Positions 6,477-16,015 are shown, numbered from the stretch's first letter. The stretch: 64,000 nucleotides of DNA from an uncultured Acidobacteriota bacterium (GCA_937873515.1 CALMYB010000003.1:62001-126000); one strand, 5' to 3'. A program made the numbers and translations. The notes: generated from the letters alone by a model not told the origin.

Positions 6477-8474
6477 ATGACAGCAAGAACAACCAGCATT
6501 CTTCCCTACGCGTTCAGTGCGGCCGTCGCCGTTGTCTTCCTCGTGCCGATCATAAACGTCTATCCGCAATGGGATGTATTCATGCATCCGTGGCGGCCCG
6601 AAACAGCGGCTTCGATCCTGCTTTTGGTCCTGCTCGGCTACGGTTGGTTCACTGGTGGACTAACGCGAACCGTACTGTCGATGTCGCGGGTCGAAAAGCG
6701 TCTTATCATCGCTCCGATCGCTCTCTTTATTCTCTGGAGCGGCACTTCGGCTCTCTGGGCAAATTCCCTCTCTTCGGTAATCCATCACACAGGCGTCTGG
6801 GCGAATTATCTCGGATACTATCTTGTCGCAAGATGGATCCTTGCCAGGCGTGACGCTCAAGAACGTTTTACGATCGGCCTGTGCGTTTTCGTACTTCTCC
6901 TCACCATATCGCCGCTTATCGAATTCTTCACGGTCTCGATCTTCAAAGAAGGAGGCACGACGCTAGGGCTTCGCTTCTCAAAATATACCGAACTCTCGAA
7001 CACGATCTATCCCCTCGTTGGAATACTGGCAATATTTGCAGGCAGGCGTGCGCGACGGTTGGCGTTTGTTGGCGTGTTTATTCTGGGAATGTTCGTGGTG
7101 ATGAGTTTCAGCCGAACCGGCGTCGGAATCTTCGCGATCGAAGCTATCGCATTAGCGGCTGCAGCCCTGATTTTTCCGCTCTTTCGTAGTGCAAGAAAGA
7201 AGGCCTTTGCGACGGTCGGAGTCGCAATTGCGGGAATCCTGTTGGCCACCTGCTTACCGTTCGTCATGGTCGAGAAAGCTCCGATGGTCGAAAGAGTGGT
7301 CGATCCGGGCTCCGCCGAGAGTGCCCGAATTCGCCCGTTCTTTTTCGATATCGGTACGGAGATGTTCAGAAGTTCGAAGCTTGTCGGCGTTGGAGCTGAT
7401 AACTTTGGCCAGGAGTTCGTCCGATATCGCATGCAATACGGCGAACGGAATCCCGGCGATCCGAATCTCGTTCTCGGCGACGATGCCCTTGCCGAACGTG
7501 CTCACAACGAATACATACAGATCGCAGCAGAGCTTGGTATCGTCGGGATCGCGATCTTCGCGTTTCTGCTCGCCGGCATTGTTTATTCGGGCATCGATCT
7601 TCTTCGGAATTTCCGCCGAGCTTCGCCGTACGCGGTAGCAGCATTTATCGGCTTGGCTGCGTTCCTTGCGAGTTCGCTGGTAACGTCGTATTCATTTCGG
7701 ATGATCCAGAACGGTGTCGCGTTCTTTATTGTTCTCCCGATAGCCGTCAGTGGAACGATCGGACGCCGATCTCACGAAAGTACATCTCCAACGAGCAAGA
7801 CGAAATGGCTTACCCTTTTCGGGTTTACAGCAGTTCTTGCCATAATGCTCGCGTCCTACTCGATAGTCCGTATCGCTGCACTGCAGACGGCGATCAGCGG
7901 TATGTCCCTGAGTGATTCCGATGATCGCAACGCAGCGGTTGAAAAGGCGATCGCGATCGATCCCGCGAACGCGACGCTCGAATGGGGCTTTGCAAAAGCT
8001 CTGTTGTCCGACAAGCAGTATGGCGACGCTGCGTTGCATTTCCGCCGAGCGATCTACAAAGGCAAGGCTACCTCTATTGACTACGCGCGGCTCTCGATCG
8101 CTCAAGCTTTGGGCGGCGACCTTGACGGAGCAGAAGCGACCATACGCGAGGCTTTGCGGGCATATCCTCGATCGCCTTTCCTTTACGTGCGGCTTGCATA
8201 TATTCTCGACCTCAACGGCAAACACGAAGAGTCTGCGGCTGCTTTGAACCAAGCGCTCGGCCTTGATAAGGGACAATCTCTCTCGTGGTGGAACTTTATG
8301 ACGAAAGGCGGTGCCGTCGCCGCCAAGGAGGCGTTCGATCAGAAACTTCCGCCGCTTATGGAGTTGAAACCGCGAGAAGCCGTTTATGCGATCATGGGCG
8401 AACGCGAGGTTCTGCATCCTGAGGAAAAGATGAATATTCCGGGACTCGAGTCACCATTCAGCAACAACGACTAA
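6477..8474 (+). CDS. O-antigen ligase/polymerase family membrane protein with C-terminal TPRs
   Basis: A 665-residue protein. About a dozen membrane segments occupy residues 8-465, with the large periplasmic loop and Wzy_C-type core of WaaL/Wzy/PglL enzymes (for example FSRTGVGIFAIEA and the loop containing NPGDPN and ERAHNEYIQIAAELGI, where the AHNEYLQ-like motif is characteristic). Residues about 480-620 form TPR-like helices. The family transfers a lipid-linked glycan to lipid A or to proteins at the periplasmic face. LPS core genes lie upstream and pilA immediately before it, so either O-antigen ligation or pilin O-glycosylation is possible; the sequence does not decide. The ATG at 6477 has no clear ribosome-binding site. 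Confidence 0.8.
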   Translation: MTARTTSILPYAFSAAVAVVFLVPIINVYPQWDVFMHPWRPETAASILLLVLLGYGWFTGGLTRTVLSMSRVEKRLIIAPIALFILWSGTSALWANSLSSVIHHTGVWANYLGYYLVARWILARRDAQERFTIGLCVFVLLLTISPLIEFFTVSIFKEGGTTLGLRFSKYTELSNTIYPLVGILAIFAGRRARRLAFVGVFILGMFVVMSFSRTGVGIFAIEAIALAAAALIFPLFRSARKKAFATVGVAIAGILLATCLPFVMVEKAPMVERVVDPGSAESARIRPFFFDIGTEMFRSSKLVGVGADNFGQEFVRYRMQYGERNPGDPNLVLGDDALAERAHNEYIQIAAELGIVGIAIFAFLLAGIVYSGIDLLRNFRRASPYAVAAFIGLAAFLASSLVTSYSFRMIQNGVAFFIVLPIAVSGTIGRRSHESTSPTSKTKWLTLFGFTAVLAIMLASYSIVRIAALQTAISGMSLSDSDDRNAAVEKAIAIDPANATLEWGFAKALLSDKQYGDAALHFRRAIYKGKATSIDYARLSIAQALGGDLDGAEATIREALRAYPRSPFLYVRLAYILDLNGKHEESAAALNQALGLDKGQSLSWWNFMTKGGAVAAKEAFDQKLPPLMELKPREAVYAIMGEREVLHPEEKMNIPGLESPFSNND

Positions 8475-8563
8475 GACGAATCTGGATGATGGGTGACGAT
8501 ATCGCCCGGCCTAATGTAGAATATTTTATGTCGCACGCTGCCCGCTCGCGATAAAAGACTAGA

Positions 8564-9352
8564 GTGCCGAATCAGAATTCTTTTTCCACGATATACGCGG
8601 TTGCCCGCAATGCGTTTCGCGAAGCGGTGCGCGATCGTGTGCTTTATAACCTGATCGTCTTCGTGCTGCTGCTTACGGCTGCGGCGATCTTTCTTGGCGA
8701 ATTGACCGCCGGGCAAGAGGCACGCGTCGTCACGGACCTTGGCCTAAGTGCGTCGCTCATATTCGGCGTCTTTATCGCCATCTTCGTCGGTGTGAGCCTT
8801 GTGTGGAAGGAGATCGAAAAACGCACCGTCTATTCGATCTTCGCAAAACCCGTGAGCCGCACGAATTTTATTCTTGGCAAGTATCTCGGATTCTGTTTAA
8901 CACTCCTTGTGAACACCGCAGTAATGGGCGTCGGAATCACGCTCGCTCTCGTATATGTCGGCGGAACGAGATTTATCGCGGGTGTGTGGCCCGCGATCTA
9001 TTTGATCTTCCTTGAAATGACGATCATTACAGCGGTCGCGATTATGTTCTCGTCATTTTCGACACCGGCGTTGTCTGCGTTACTCACGTTCTTCGTTTTC
9101 GTGATCGGGCATTTCAGTTCGAGTCTTCGCGACCTCGCACAGTCGATGGGTTCTGAGGCCGCCCTCGTTTTTTTCAACGTCGTCTATTACTTGCTGCCGA
9201 ACTTCTCGAATTTTTCTGTGATATCGAACGCGGCTGTAGGCCAGCGTCCGTCGGCATCAATGCTCGGGCTTGCGTTCGCTTACGCGCTCGTTTACGACAT
9301 TATTCTGCTGACCATCACAACGATCATCTTTAAGAGGCGAAACTTCAAATGA
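8564..9352 (+). CDS. ABC-2-type transporter permease
   Basis: A 262-residue integral membrane protein with about six hydrophobic segments (for example near residues 26-46, 62-82, 105-132, 140-180 and 225-250) and the ABC-2 layout in which a cytoplasmic KEIEKRTVYSIFAKPVSRTNFILGKY loop follows TM2. The start is GTG with no clear Shine-Dalgarno sequence. It is the first gene of a three-gene operon: its stop overlaps the next start by 4 bases (ATGA) and the ATPase is the third gene. It probably forms the membrane channel of an ABC exporter or a gliding/NosY-type system; substrate unknown. Confidence 0.85.
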   Translation: MPNQNSFSTIYAVARNAFREAVRDRVLYNLIVFVLLLTAAAIFLGELTAGQEARVVTDLGLSASLIFGVFIAIFVGVSLVWKEIEKRTVYSIFAKPVSRTNFILGKYLGFCLTLLVNTAVMGVGITLALVYVGGTRFIAGVWPAIYLIFLEMTIITAVAIMFSSFSTPALSALLTFFVFVIGHFSSSLRDLAQSMGSEAALVFFNVVYYLLPNFSNFSVISNAAVGQRPSASMLGLAFAYALVYDIILLTITTIIFKRRNFK

Positions 9353-10287
9353 GGGATCGTTCGCTCGTAAAAGATCTGATCCTACCGATTGCGATCGTCG
9401 CGGGATTTGCATTGCTTTCGCCGCTGAGCGATCTCGTAGCCTCGCAGAAGCCGCAACTCCCGGAAAGTTACGCCGATGCAGATCTTTTCGTAAAGGGCCG
9501 CGAATTGAAAGGCTTTGTCCTCGGAACTGACAGCCTCGTTGCCGATTGGTATTGGATGCGGTCGCTGCAATACATCGGCGACAAACTCGTGAACTCCACT
9601 GAGGACGTACGTCTCGACGACCTGCGGTATCTCAATCCGCGATTGCTTTACCCGATGCTCGATAGTGCAACAGATCTTGACCCGCATTTTATAGCCCCAT
9701 ACACTTATGGAGCAATGGTGCTGCCCGCGATCGACGGCGAGCAAGCCATCGCTCTCACGCAAAAAGGGATCGCGAACAACCCAAAAGAATGGCGGCTCTA
9801 TCAGCACCTTGGCTATATCTATTGGCGGGCAAAGGCTTACCCACAGGCCGCCGAGACATACGATATCGGGTCGAAGATAGAAGGTTCCGCACCTTTTATG
9901 AAGATGATGGCGGCGGCGATGAAAAGCGAAGGCGGAAGCCGTACGACCGCTCGTGCGATCTACCAGGAGATGTATGACAGTGCTCCGGATGAGGCGGTGA
10001 AAAGGACGGCAGAGAGCCGTTTGCAGGAACTCAAATGGTTCGATGAGCGCGATGCGATAAATGAAAAGCTCGCCGAGACAAAGACACGCACCGGTGAATG
10101 CCCGCAGAACCTTAGCGACATCACATCAGCGTTATTGACCGTAAACTTGCCGGACGGAGACTTTGGCGTCAACGCTCGGGGCGATCTTGTCGATCCGACC
10201 GGAGCTCCATATCTGCTTGATCGAACCGAATGCCGGGTTGAGATCGACCGCAACTTGAGCAAATTGCCGCTGGAGACAAATAGATGA
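9349..10287 (+). CDS. TPR-containing membrane-anchored protein of an ABC operon
   Basis: A 312-residue protein with one N-terminal hydrophobic segment (residues about 8-28), probably an uncleaved anchor, and a periplasmic part. Residues about 100-235 contain TPR-like helical pairs (ALTQKGIANNPKEWRLYQHLGYIYW and YPQAAETYDIGSKI). A small C-terminal domain includes two cysteines (CPQN and TECR) about 50 residues apart that might form a disulfide. It is translationally coupled on both sides to the ABC-2 permease and ATPase genes, so it is likely a partner of that exporter. I do not recognise a named family. Confidence 0.7.
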   Translation: MRDRSLVKDLILPIAIVAGFALLSPLSDLVASQKPQLPESYADADLFVKGRELKGFVLGTDSLVADWYWMRSLQYIGDKLVNSTEDVRLDDLRYLNPRLLYPMLDSATDLDPHFIAPYTYGAMVLPAIDGEQAIALTQKGIANNPKEWRLYQHLGYIYWRAKAYPQAAETYDIGSKIEGSAPFMKMMAAAMKSEGGSRTTARAIYQEMYDSAPDEAVKRTAESRLQELKWFDERDAINEKLAETKTRTGECPQNLSDITSALLTVNLPDGDFGVNARGDLVDPTGAPYLLDRTECRVEIDRNLSKLPLETNR

Positions 10288-11225
10288 AATACGTCGTAGA
10301 GATCGAAGGCCTTTCGAAAGAGTACGAGACCGGTTTCCTAAAGAAGAAACGCAGCCTCGCCCTCGACGATCTATATTTGCAGGTCAAGGGCGGACAGATC
10401 TTCGGCTTCTTAGGCGGCAATGGAGCGGGCAAGACGACGACGATAAAGATCCTTATGAGCCTCATCTTCCCGACCGCCGGAACGGCAAGCGTGTTAGGGA
10501 AGAACGTTGCCGATACCGCAATGCATGGACGGATCGGCTATTGCCCCGAAAGCCCGTACTTTTACGACTATCTGACGGCGAATGAGTTGATGGACTACTT
10601 CGGCCGTCTCTTCGGTCTCGATGCTGCTGCGAGAAAGCGAAAGACCGACGAACTGCTTTCCGAGGTCGGGCTCGCCGAGAAGGACCGCCGGCGGCAGCTT
10701 CGAAAATTCTCCAAGGGAATGCTCCAACGCGTTGGCATCGCCCAATCGCTCATAAATGACCCTGAGCTTGTCTTCTTCGACGAACCGATGTCGGGCCTCG
10801 ATCCCGTCGGCAGACGCGATATACGCGACCTGATCGCGAACTTGCGTGCGAAGGGCGTGAGCGTCTTTATGTCAACGCACATTCTCTCGGACATCGAAGC
10901 ACTGTGTGATGAAGTTGCCATCCTTCGCGGCGGAAAGCTCGCGGCATCCGGGAAACTTGGCGACCTTCTCGCAAAGGACGACGCCGGACGGTCTTTGATC
11001 GTCGAGGTTCAGGGCGTGAATGCCGATGCTATTCGCGCTTCGGTCGAGTTCATCGCGGGTGCGTCGATCGAGGCGACGCCCGACGGCGCCAACATTCAGA
11101 TCCTGGACGAAAGCGACCTCGACGCCGTCCTCGACCTTATCCGAAAGAACAGCGGCCGCCTCACGCGGGTCGAACCCGCAAAGCTGTCCCTCGAAGAGCT
11201 TTTCGTCCGCGACACCACGCTTTAG
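10284..11225 (+). CDS. ABC transporter ATP-binding protein
   Basis: A 313-residue ATPase of the ABC-2 exporter class (CcmA/NatA/DRA type). It has Walker A (GGNGAGKTTT), Q-loop region (GYCPESPYFYD), ABC signature (KFSKGMLQRVGIAQSL), Walker B (ELVFFDEPMSGLDPVG) and H-loop (STHILSD). The C-terminal 80 residues match the regulatory tail common in this class. The start overlaps the TPR gene by 4 bases; with the permease it completes one exporter operon. Substrate cannot be inferred. Confidence 0.92.
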   Translation: MKYVVEIEGLSKEYETGFLKKKRSLALDDLYLQVKGGQIFGFLGGNGAGKTTTIKILMSLIFPTAGTASVLGKNVADTAMHGRIGYCPESPYFYDYLTANELMDYFGRLFGLDAAARKRKTDELLSEVGLAEKDRRRQLRKFSKGMLQRVGIAQSLINDPELVFFDEPMSGLDPVGRRDIRDLIANLRAKGVSVFMSTHILSDIEALCDEVAILRGGKLAASGKLGDLLAKDDAGRSLIVEVQGVNADAIRASVEFIAGASIEATPDGANIQILDESDLDAVLDLIRKNSGRLTRVEPAKLSLEELFVRDTTL

Positions 11226-11288
11226 AACCTCTGCCGTTTGTCATTCCGCCGTGATTTTGATTGAATTTAAGTTTGGTCAAAAATCGAT

Positions 11289-12356
11289 ATGGCAAACGAA
11301 CTTTTCTCTCACTTACGCACTTTTTCTGAAACCAACTGGCTTGATGCGGTCGGCGAACTTCAGTCCGAGATCCACAAGGTCGATCAGGACGCGGTGAACA
11401 TCTGGTTCCGCTTCTTTCCGCTTGAACTTCGGCTATATATCGAGGCTGCCGAGGACCGCAAAGAGGCCGAACGCGTACTGAGCCTTCAGGGCGACTATAT
11501 GCTCGAAGATTCGCTCGATACGTCGCACCATTTCCTTTACGGTCATAGGTATTGGCCCCACGCGAAAGCCGCGGTAAACGAGGAAGCTTCCGCATTCAGG
11601 GCCGACGCGAAACCCTCTCTTCCGGAGATCATAAGAGCCGTCAGCTCGAACGCAGCAAAGAAGGCGGGCGTGGACGAAAAGCTCATCACCGCGATCTCGG
11701 CCGTCGCCCTTGCGACATTCAACCAGGTCGGTGCGGATGAATTCGCAAAGACTGCCGGAGATGTCGCAAAACCGACAGGAGCGATGGCCGGCTCGGCAGA
11801 TTCGGTGTTTGCCGCACGCGAAAAGGACGATTCTCAGGGGCTTTTTGGCTTCCTAAAGACGGTCGATAAGAAATTCTCGGTCTCCTATGCTGCAGAAGAT
11901 TACGCGGGTAAGTTCCAGGTCTATGACGATCAGGAGATCACTCAGGCCGCCGGTCAGGACAGATCACGCGATTGGAAAGCGCTCGACGAACGCTGCTGGC
12001 AAGGCCCGATACCGATCGAATGTACGGCCGCAGCGTGCGGCACGTGCTGGGTCGGGGTTCTTGGCGGCAAAGAAAAGCTAGATCCTGTACATCGACGCGA
12101 ACGCCGCCAGGCCAAGGTCTTTGGTTACGGTCAGTCCGACGTGGAACGTCCGTACCTGCGGCTTGCGTGTCAGGCGCGTGCCCACGGGAATGTTACGCTC
12201 GTTATCCCGCCCTGGAACGGTGTTTTCGGCAAACAGATCTACAAAAACGTCGAGGAACGTGAACTCGAACCAAACACCACTTCAGCTAAACACCTTCGCG
12301 AGGCGATAGCAAGCGGTGTAAAGGCGGCTTCGACCGACGGCGAAGAATCGGAGTAG
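11289..12356 (+). CDS. Fusion protein with C-terminal plant-type 2Fe-2S ferredoxin domain
   Basis: A 355-residue, apparently cytoplasmic protein. The C-terminal third carries a plant/adrenodoxin-type 2Fe-2S motif: Cys245-x4-Cys250-x2-Cys253 (ECTAAACGTC) and, 40 residues on, Cys294 (RLACQA). The gap between the third and fourth cysteine is longer than the usual 29-37. The first 230 residues are helical, contain a His/Tyr-rich stretch (DTSHHFLYGHRYWPHAK) and do not match a family I know. It probably transfers electrons to an unknown partner. It stands alone: 63 bases after the ABC operon and followed by 530 bases of noncoding DNA. The ferredoxin assignment is firm by motif; the N-terminal function is unknown. 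Confidence 0.7.
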   Translation: MANELFSHLRTFSETNWLDAVGELQSEIHKVDQDAVNIWFRFFPLELRLYIEAAEDRKEAERVLSLQGDYMLEDSLDTSHHFLYGHRYWPHAKAAVNEEASAFRADAKPSLPEIIRAVSSNAAKKAGVDEKLITAISAVALATFNQVGADEFAKTAGDVAKPTGAMAGSADSVFAAREKDDSQGLFGFLKTVDKKFSVSYAAEDYAGKFQVYDDQEITQAAGQDRSRDWKALDERCWQGPIPIECTAAACGTCWVGVLGGKEKLDPVHRRERRQAKVFGYGQSDVERPYLRLACQARAHGNVTLVIPPWNGVFGKQIYKNVEERELEPNTTSAKHLREAIASGVKAASTDGEESE

Positions 12357-12432
12357 GTTTCTGTCCGGGGAGACGCTGCTCGCTCCTTTTCGAGGCCCGC
12401 GAACGGCATAAATCGTCCCTTCTTTCCCGCCA

Positions 12433-12519
12433 TGTCCCACGAACCGGTGGGACACGCACTCCTTTATTCCCAACACTTACGGAAACTGTCCCAAAGTGTC
12501 CCACACACGCCGTGGGACA
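12433..12519. repeat. Two TGTCCCAC/GTGGGACA palindromes plus a half-site
   Basis: TGTCCCAC (12433-12440) faces GTGGGACA (12447-12454) across 6 bases; a second exact copy of the same arms lies at 12497-12504 and 12512-12519 across 7 bases; a lone TGTCCCA half-site is at 12487-12493. The second palindrome is flanked by AACACTTA on the left and TAAGTGTC on the right, extending the symmetry. No T-run follows either hairpin. Five copies of one heptamer in 87 bases look like operator sites for a dimeric regulator or a structured RNA element. Confidence 0.7.
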
Positions 12520-12855
12520 AATAAGTGTCTTTGTTCTCACCACTTACCGCCATTTTAAACAAGAAAATCGAAAAAAAATTTTCTCGCGGGCGATCGCGGC
12601 CTTTTCGGAACTCGCTAGTTTGGCCAACGTTGCCGGCGTGGCCGCCATTACGAGGCTGACGCGTGGAGGGCACCGCATCTTCTTACTGCGACGGGAAAGA
12701 GCAAAAGATCGTCTCATCGGTCGGGTTCATTATCAAAGATCAAGATGGCAACAGATGTGCCTGTTGCATAAACAAGTATAGCATAGCTGTCAAGCTTGTC
12801 TCTTTCTTCTTTTTTGCCTATACCATCTGCCGTCAATTTGATCGCTCATTTCCAT

Positions 12856-12883
12856 TTGGATTTTTCAGGCGTCTCGATATAAT
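12856..12883 (+). promoter_or_regulatory. Sigma-70-like promoter of the DMT transporter gene
   Basis: TTGGAT (12856-12861), a 16-base spacer and a perfect TATAAT (12878-12883). The predicted start of transcription is at about 12890, which coincides with the GTG start codon at 12889, implying a leaderless or nearly leaderless message. Confidence 0.6.
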
Positions 12884-12888
12884 TTCGT

Positions 12889-13830
12889 GTGCACAGCGAA
12901 AAGAGCAGGTTTCCGCCATATCTCTACGTCGTTTTCGGCGTGCTGCTATGGAGCACGGGCGGGCTTTTCATCAAGATCACCACGCTTGACCCATTTCAGC
13001 TCACCTTTTTTCGATCGTTTTTGGCGGGGCTGACCGTCCTGCTTTTTACATACAAACGCGGACTGCGGCTCACGCCCGTCGGTGCTCTCGCATCGGTGGC
13101 GTATGCGCTGCTGCTCTTTCTGTTCGTTTGGGCGACCAAAAATACGACAAGTGCGAACGCGATCTTCCTTCAGTACACGGCACCGATCTACATACTCGTC
13201 CTTTCGCCCTTCATTATCGGCGAGAAATTCCACCTTCGCGACCTTTTCACCGTGATCTTGTGTATTGCGGGAATGTCGCTCTTTTTTGTCGGAAAACTTG
13301 AGGTAAGCGACTATCGCGGGAACCTCGCGGCCCTTGCGAGCGGCGTCTTCTACGGGCTTTATATAATGCTCTTGAAGCACCCGAAGGCATCAGGAGCGGC
13401 AGCACTTCCCGCTTCGGCAGTCGCTGACGATGATGCTTCGATCCCGAGCCAACATGCGGGAAATCCCGTTGTTACGGTAATTTACGGCAACTTTCTGCTC
13501 GCGGCCGTGATGCTTCCATACGGGATCTCGGCAGTTCCCGTAATGACCGCCGGGGACGCCTTCGCCGCCGCATTCTTGGGGATCGTCCAGATCGGCATCG
13601 CGTATATGCTCTTTATCAAAGGCGTTTACGGCGGTACGCGACCGCTCGATGCAAGCATTATAGGATTTATCGAACCGCTCTTGAATCCTGTATGGGTATT
13701 TCTATTTATCGGCGAAAGGCCCTCAAATTGGGCGATCCTCGGCGGTATCGTCATCATCGCCACCGTCGTGGTACACACGCTTATGCAATACAAAAGCTCG
13801 AACGGCTCACCAGCCGGGCAGAATACCTGA
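12889..13830 (+). CDS. DMT-superfamily (EamA) transporter
   Basis: A 313-residue inner-membrane protein with ten hydrophobic segments arranged as two EamA repeats; the first begins at PPYLYVVFGVLLWSTGG and the repeat signature SANAIFLQYTAPIYI is typical. The loop between repeats (about residues 165-190) is Ala/Ser/Asp-rich. EamA proteins export amino acids, metabolites or other small molecules; substrate unknown. GTG is the only plausible start before the first membrane segment, and there is no Shine-Dalgarno sequence. It stands as a single gene between noncoding DNA and pckG. Confidence 0.85.
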   Translation: MHSEKSRFPPYLYVVFGVLLWSTGGLFIKITTLDPFQLTFFRSFLAGLTVLLFTYKRGLRLTPVGALASVAYALLLFLFVWATKNTTSANAIFLQYTAPIYILVLSPFIIGEKFHLRDLFTVILCIAGMSLFFVGKLEVSDYRGNLAALASGVFYGLYIMLLKHPKASGAAALPASAVADDDASIPSQHAGNPVVTVIYGNFLLAAVMLPYGISAVPVMTAGDAFAAAFLGIVQIGIAYMLFIKGVYGGTRPLDASIIGFIEPLLNPVWVFLFIGERPSNWAILGGIVIIATVVVHTLMQYKSSNGSPAGQNT

Positions 13831-13967
13831 CGGAAGGATCACCACCCTACCTTTCCTCTTATTTTATGATAAGCTATTCGAATATCGCTCGAAATCAGGA
13901 CTTATTACTCCTTTGTTAAATTTTGCTGAAAAAAAAGGTGATAATTGGTCTATTGGAGACAAAAAAT

Positions 13968-15863
13968 ATGACTGATCTAAATATTCCCTCCTCTATCAAG
14001 AACGAAGAACTTATCAAATTCGTCCAGGAGGCTGTTGAACTTTGTAAACCGACCAATGTGCATTGGTGCGACGGCTCTCAGGAAGAGTACGACAAAATGT
14101 GCTCCGGAATGGTCGCAGGCGGCACCTTGATCAAACTGAATGAGGCAAAACGCCCGAATTCGTTCCTGGCCCGCTCGCACCCGTCGGATGTTGCCCGCGT
14201 CGAAGACCGTACATACATCTGCTCGCGTGCAAAAGGCGACGCTGGCCCGACCAACAACTGGATGGCGCCGGTCGAGATGAAGGCCATCCTGAAAAAGAAA
14301 TTCGACGGAGCAATGAAGGGACGCACTATGTATGTTGTCCCTTTTTGTATGGGTCCGATCGGCTCCCCGATCTCACAGTTCGGCGTGCAGTTGACCGATT
14401 CCCCGTATGCGACAGTTAATATGCGGCTCATGACCCGCATGGGCACGAAAGCTCTCGACGCTCTCGGCGACGGCGAATTCACAAAATGCCTTCACTCGGT
14501 CGGAATGCCGCTTGCCGACGGACAGGCCGACGTTGCCTGGCCCTGCTCGCCCGATCCGAAAGATAAGTACATCGTTCACTTCCCGGAAGAGAACTCGATA
14601 ATGTCCTACGGCTCCGGCTACGGCGGCAATGCCCTATTGGGTAAGAAGTGCCTTGCGCTTCGGATCGCGTCGAACCTCGGGCGTTCGCAGGGTTGGCTCG
14701 CCGAACATATGCTTATCGTTGGCGTGAAGTCACCCGACGGCCGCAAGGATTACGTCTGTGCCGCATTCCCGTCGGCCTGCGGAAAGACGAATTTTGCGAT
14801 GCTCGTCCCGCCGAAAGCCTTCCAGGAAGAAGGTTGGGAGATCACGACGGTCGGTGACGACATCGCGTGGATCAAACCGGACGAGCACGGGAAACTTCGG
14901 GCGATCAACCCTGAATTCGGGTTCTTCGGCGTCGCACCGGGAACGAACTATAAGACGAACCCGAACGCGATGGAGTCGATGAAAGAGAACGTCATCTTTA
15001 CGAACGTCGCTCTTACCGACGACGGCGATGTTTGGTGGGAAGGAATGGACGGCGAACCGCCCGCACATGCGATCGACTGGCAGGGCAATGATTGGACGCC
15101 GGCCAGCGAGAACAAAGCGGCGCATCCGAATTCGCGTTTTACCGCTCCGATCACCCAGTGCCCCGTCGTTGACGAGAACTTTGACGATCCGAAGGGTGTC
15201 CCGGTCGCTGCATTCATCTTCGGCGGACGACGGAATTCGGTCGTCCCGCTCGTCCAACAGTCTTTCAACTGGGCATTCGGCGTCTATGCGGCAGCTACGA
15301 TGGGTTCCGAAATGACGGCCGCCGCCTTTGGCAATATCGGCCAGGTGCGACGCGACCCGTTCGCGATGCTGCCGTTTGCGGGTTACCATATGGGCGATTA
15401 TTTCGGCCATTGGCTCAACTTCGGACGCCAGATCCCGGATCCGCCGCGGATCTTCTCGGTCAACTGGTTCCTAAAGGGCGAGGACGGCAAATTCCTGTGG
15501 CCCGGATACGGCGAGAACATGCGGGTCCTCAAATGGATCGTCGGGCGTGCTCGCGGTGATTCCACCGGCACGGAAACACCGCTCGGCTGGATGCCCCGTT
15601 ACGATGACATCGACTGGCGTGGGCTCGATTTCTCGCGTGAGGAATGGGATCAGGTGATGAAACTCGACCGCGACCTGTGGCTCAAGGAGATCGCGATGCA
15701 CGATGAACTCTTCTTCAAGCTCTATGACCGCCTGCCGAAGGAAATGACGTTCATCCGCGAACTGCTTGTCTCTAATCTGTGGCGTTCACCCGAACTTGGA
15801 CTTGCCGCCCCGAGGCCCGAATCAGCGGACTCGCCGTCCGAGGTGGGCAAGGCTGCGGGTTAA
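13968..15863 (+). CDS. pckG: Phosphoenolpyruvate carboxykinase (GTP)
   Basis: A 631-residue enzyme that converts oxaloacetate and GTP to PEP, the entry step of gluconeogenesis. The ATG at 13968 has GGAG (13957-13960) 7 bases upstream, so the earlier in-frame start at 13923 is rejected. Signatures include the kinase P-loop [13 protein letters not shown], the metal-binding region [11 protein letters not shown], the reactive-Cys loop within that P-loop, and the GTP-binding [19 protein letters not shown] region. The length is normal for GTP-type enzymes and unrelated to the ATP type. The strong terminator at 15888 makes it monocistronic. Confidence 0.95.
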   Translation: MTDLNIPSSIKNEELIKFVQEAVELCKPTNVHWCDGSQEEYDKMCSGMVAGGTLIKLNEAKRPNSFLARSHPSDVARVEDRTYICSRAKGDAGPTNNWMAPVEMKAILKKKFDGAMKGRTMYVVPFCMGPIGSPISQFGVQLTDSPYATVNMRLMTRMGTKALDALGDGEFTKCLHSVGMPLADGQADVAWPCSPDPKDKYIVHFPEENSIMSYGSGYGGNALLGKKCLALRIASNLGRSQGWLAEHMLIVGVKSPDGRKDYVCAAFPSACGKTNFAMLVPPKAFQEEGWEITTVGDDIAWIKPDEHGKLRAINPEFGFFGVAPGTNYKTNPNAMESMKENVIFTNVALTDDGDVWWEGMDGEPPAHAIDWQGNDWTPASENKAAHPNSRFTAPITQCPVVDENFDDPKGVPVAAFIFGGRRNSVVPLVQQSFNWAFGVYAAATMGSEMTAAAFGNIGQVRRDPFAMLPFAGYHMGDYFGHWLNFGRQIPDPPRIFSVNWFLKGEDGKFLWPGYGENMRVLKWIVGRARGDSTGTETPLGWMPRYDDIDWRGLDFSREEWDQVMKLDRDLWLKEIAMHDELFFKLYDRLPKEMTFIRELLVSNLWRSPELGLAAPRPESADSPSEVGKAAG

Positions 15864-15887
15864 ACTCTTAAGGAATAGCCAAAAGAG

Positions 15888-15920
15888 GCCGGTGCGTTTC
15901 GGAGAACACCGGCTTTTTTT
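15888..15920 (+). terminator. Intrinsic terminator of pckG
   Basis: GCCGGTG (15888-15894) pairs with CACCGGC (15907-15913), 12-base loop, followed by seven T. It lies 24 bases after the stop codon. Confidence 0.92.
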
Positions 15921-16015
15921 GATATCCGATTTGCCGAAGCAGGCAACCTTTGTCATCATTTTGGTTACAAATAAGGGTTTAGTCTGACAACTTTTGGCTT
16001 CAGGAGCGGTATTTT

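Larger units (their letters stand above)
12357..12888. other. Gene-free 532-base stretch with structured repeats
   Basis: Open frames of 60-108 codons here overlap each other in several frames, have poor composition and no ribosome-binding sites, so I call no gene. The left part holds the TGTCCCAC palindromes (separate entry). At about 12558-12585 there is an A-rich/T-rich hairpin (GAAAAT...ATTTTC) followed by a GC-rich stretch. The right end carries the promoter of the DMT transporter. A small RNA is possible but not shown. Confidence 0.5.

Noticed and set aside
12512..12989. Overlapping 89- and 108-codon frames in the 12.4-12.9 kb gap
   Set aside because: They overlap each other and the DMT transporter start, lack ribosome-binding sites and show no conserved features.
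14730..15410. A 226-codon minus-strand frame inside pckG
   Set aside because: Antisense shadow of a strongly conserved enzyme; Arg/His-rich with no recognisable domain.
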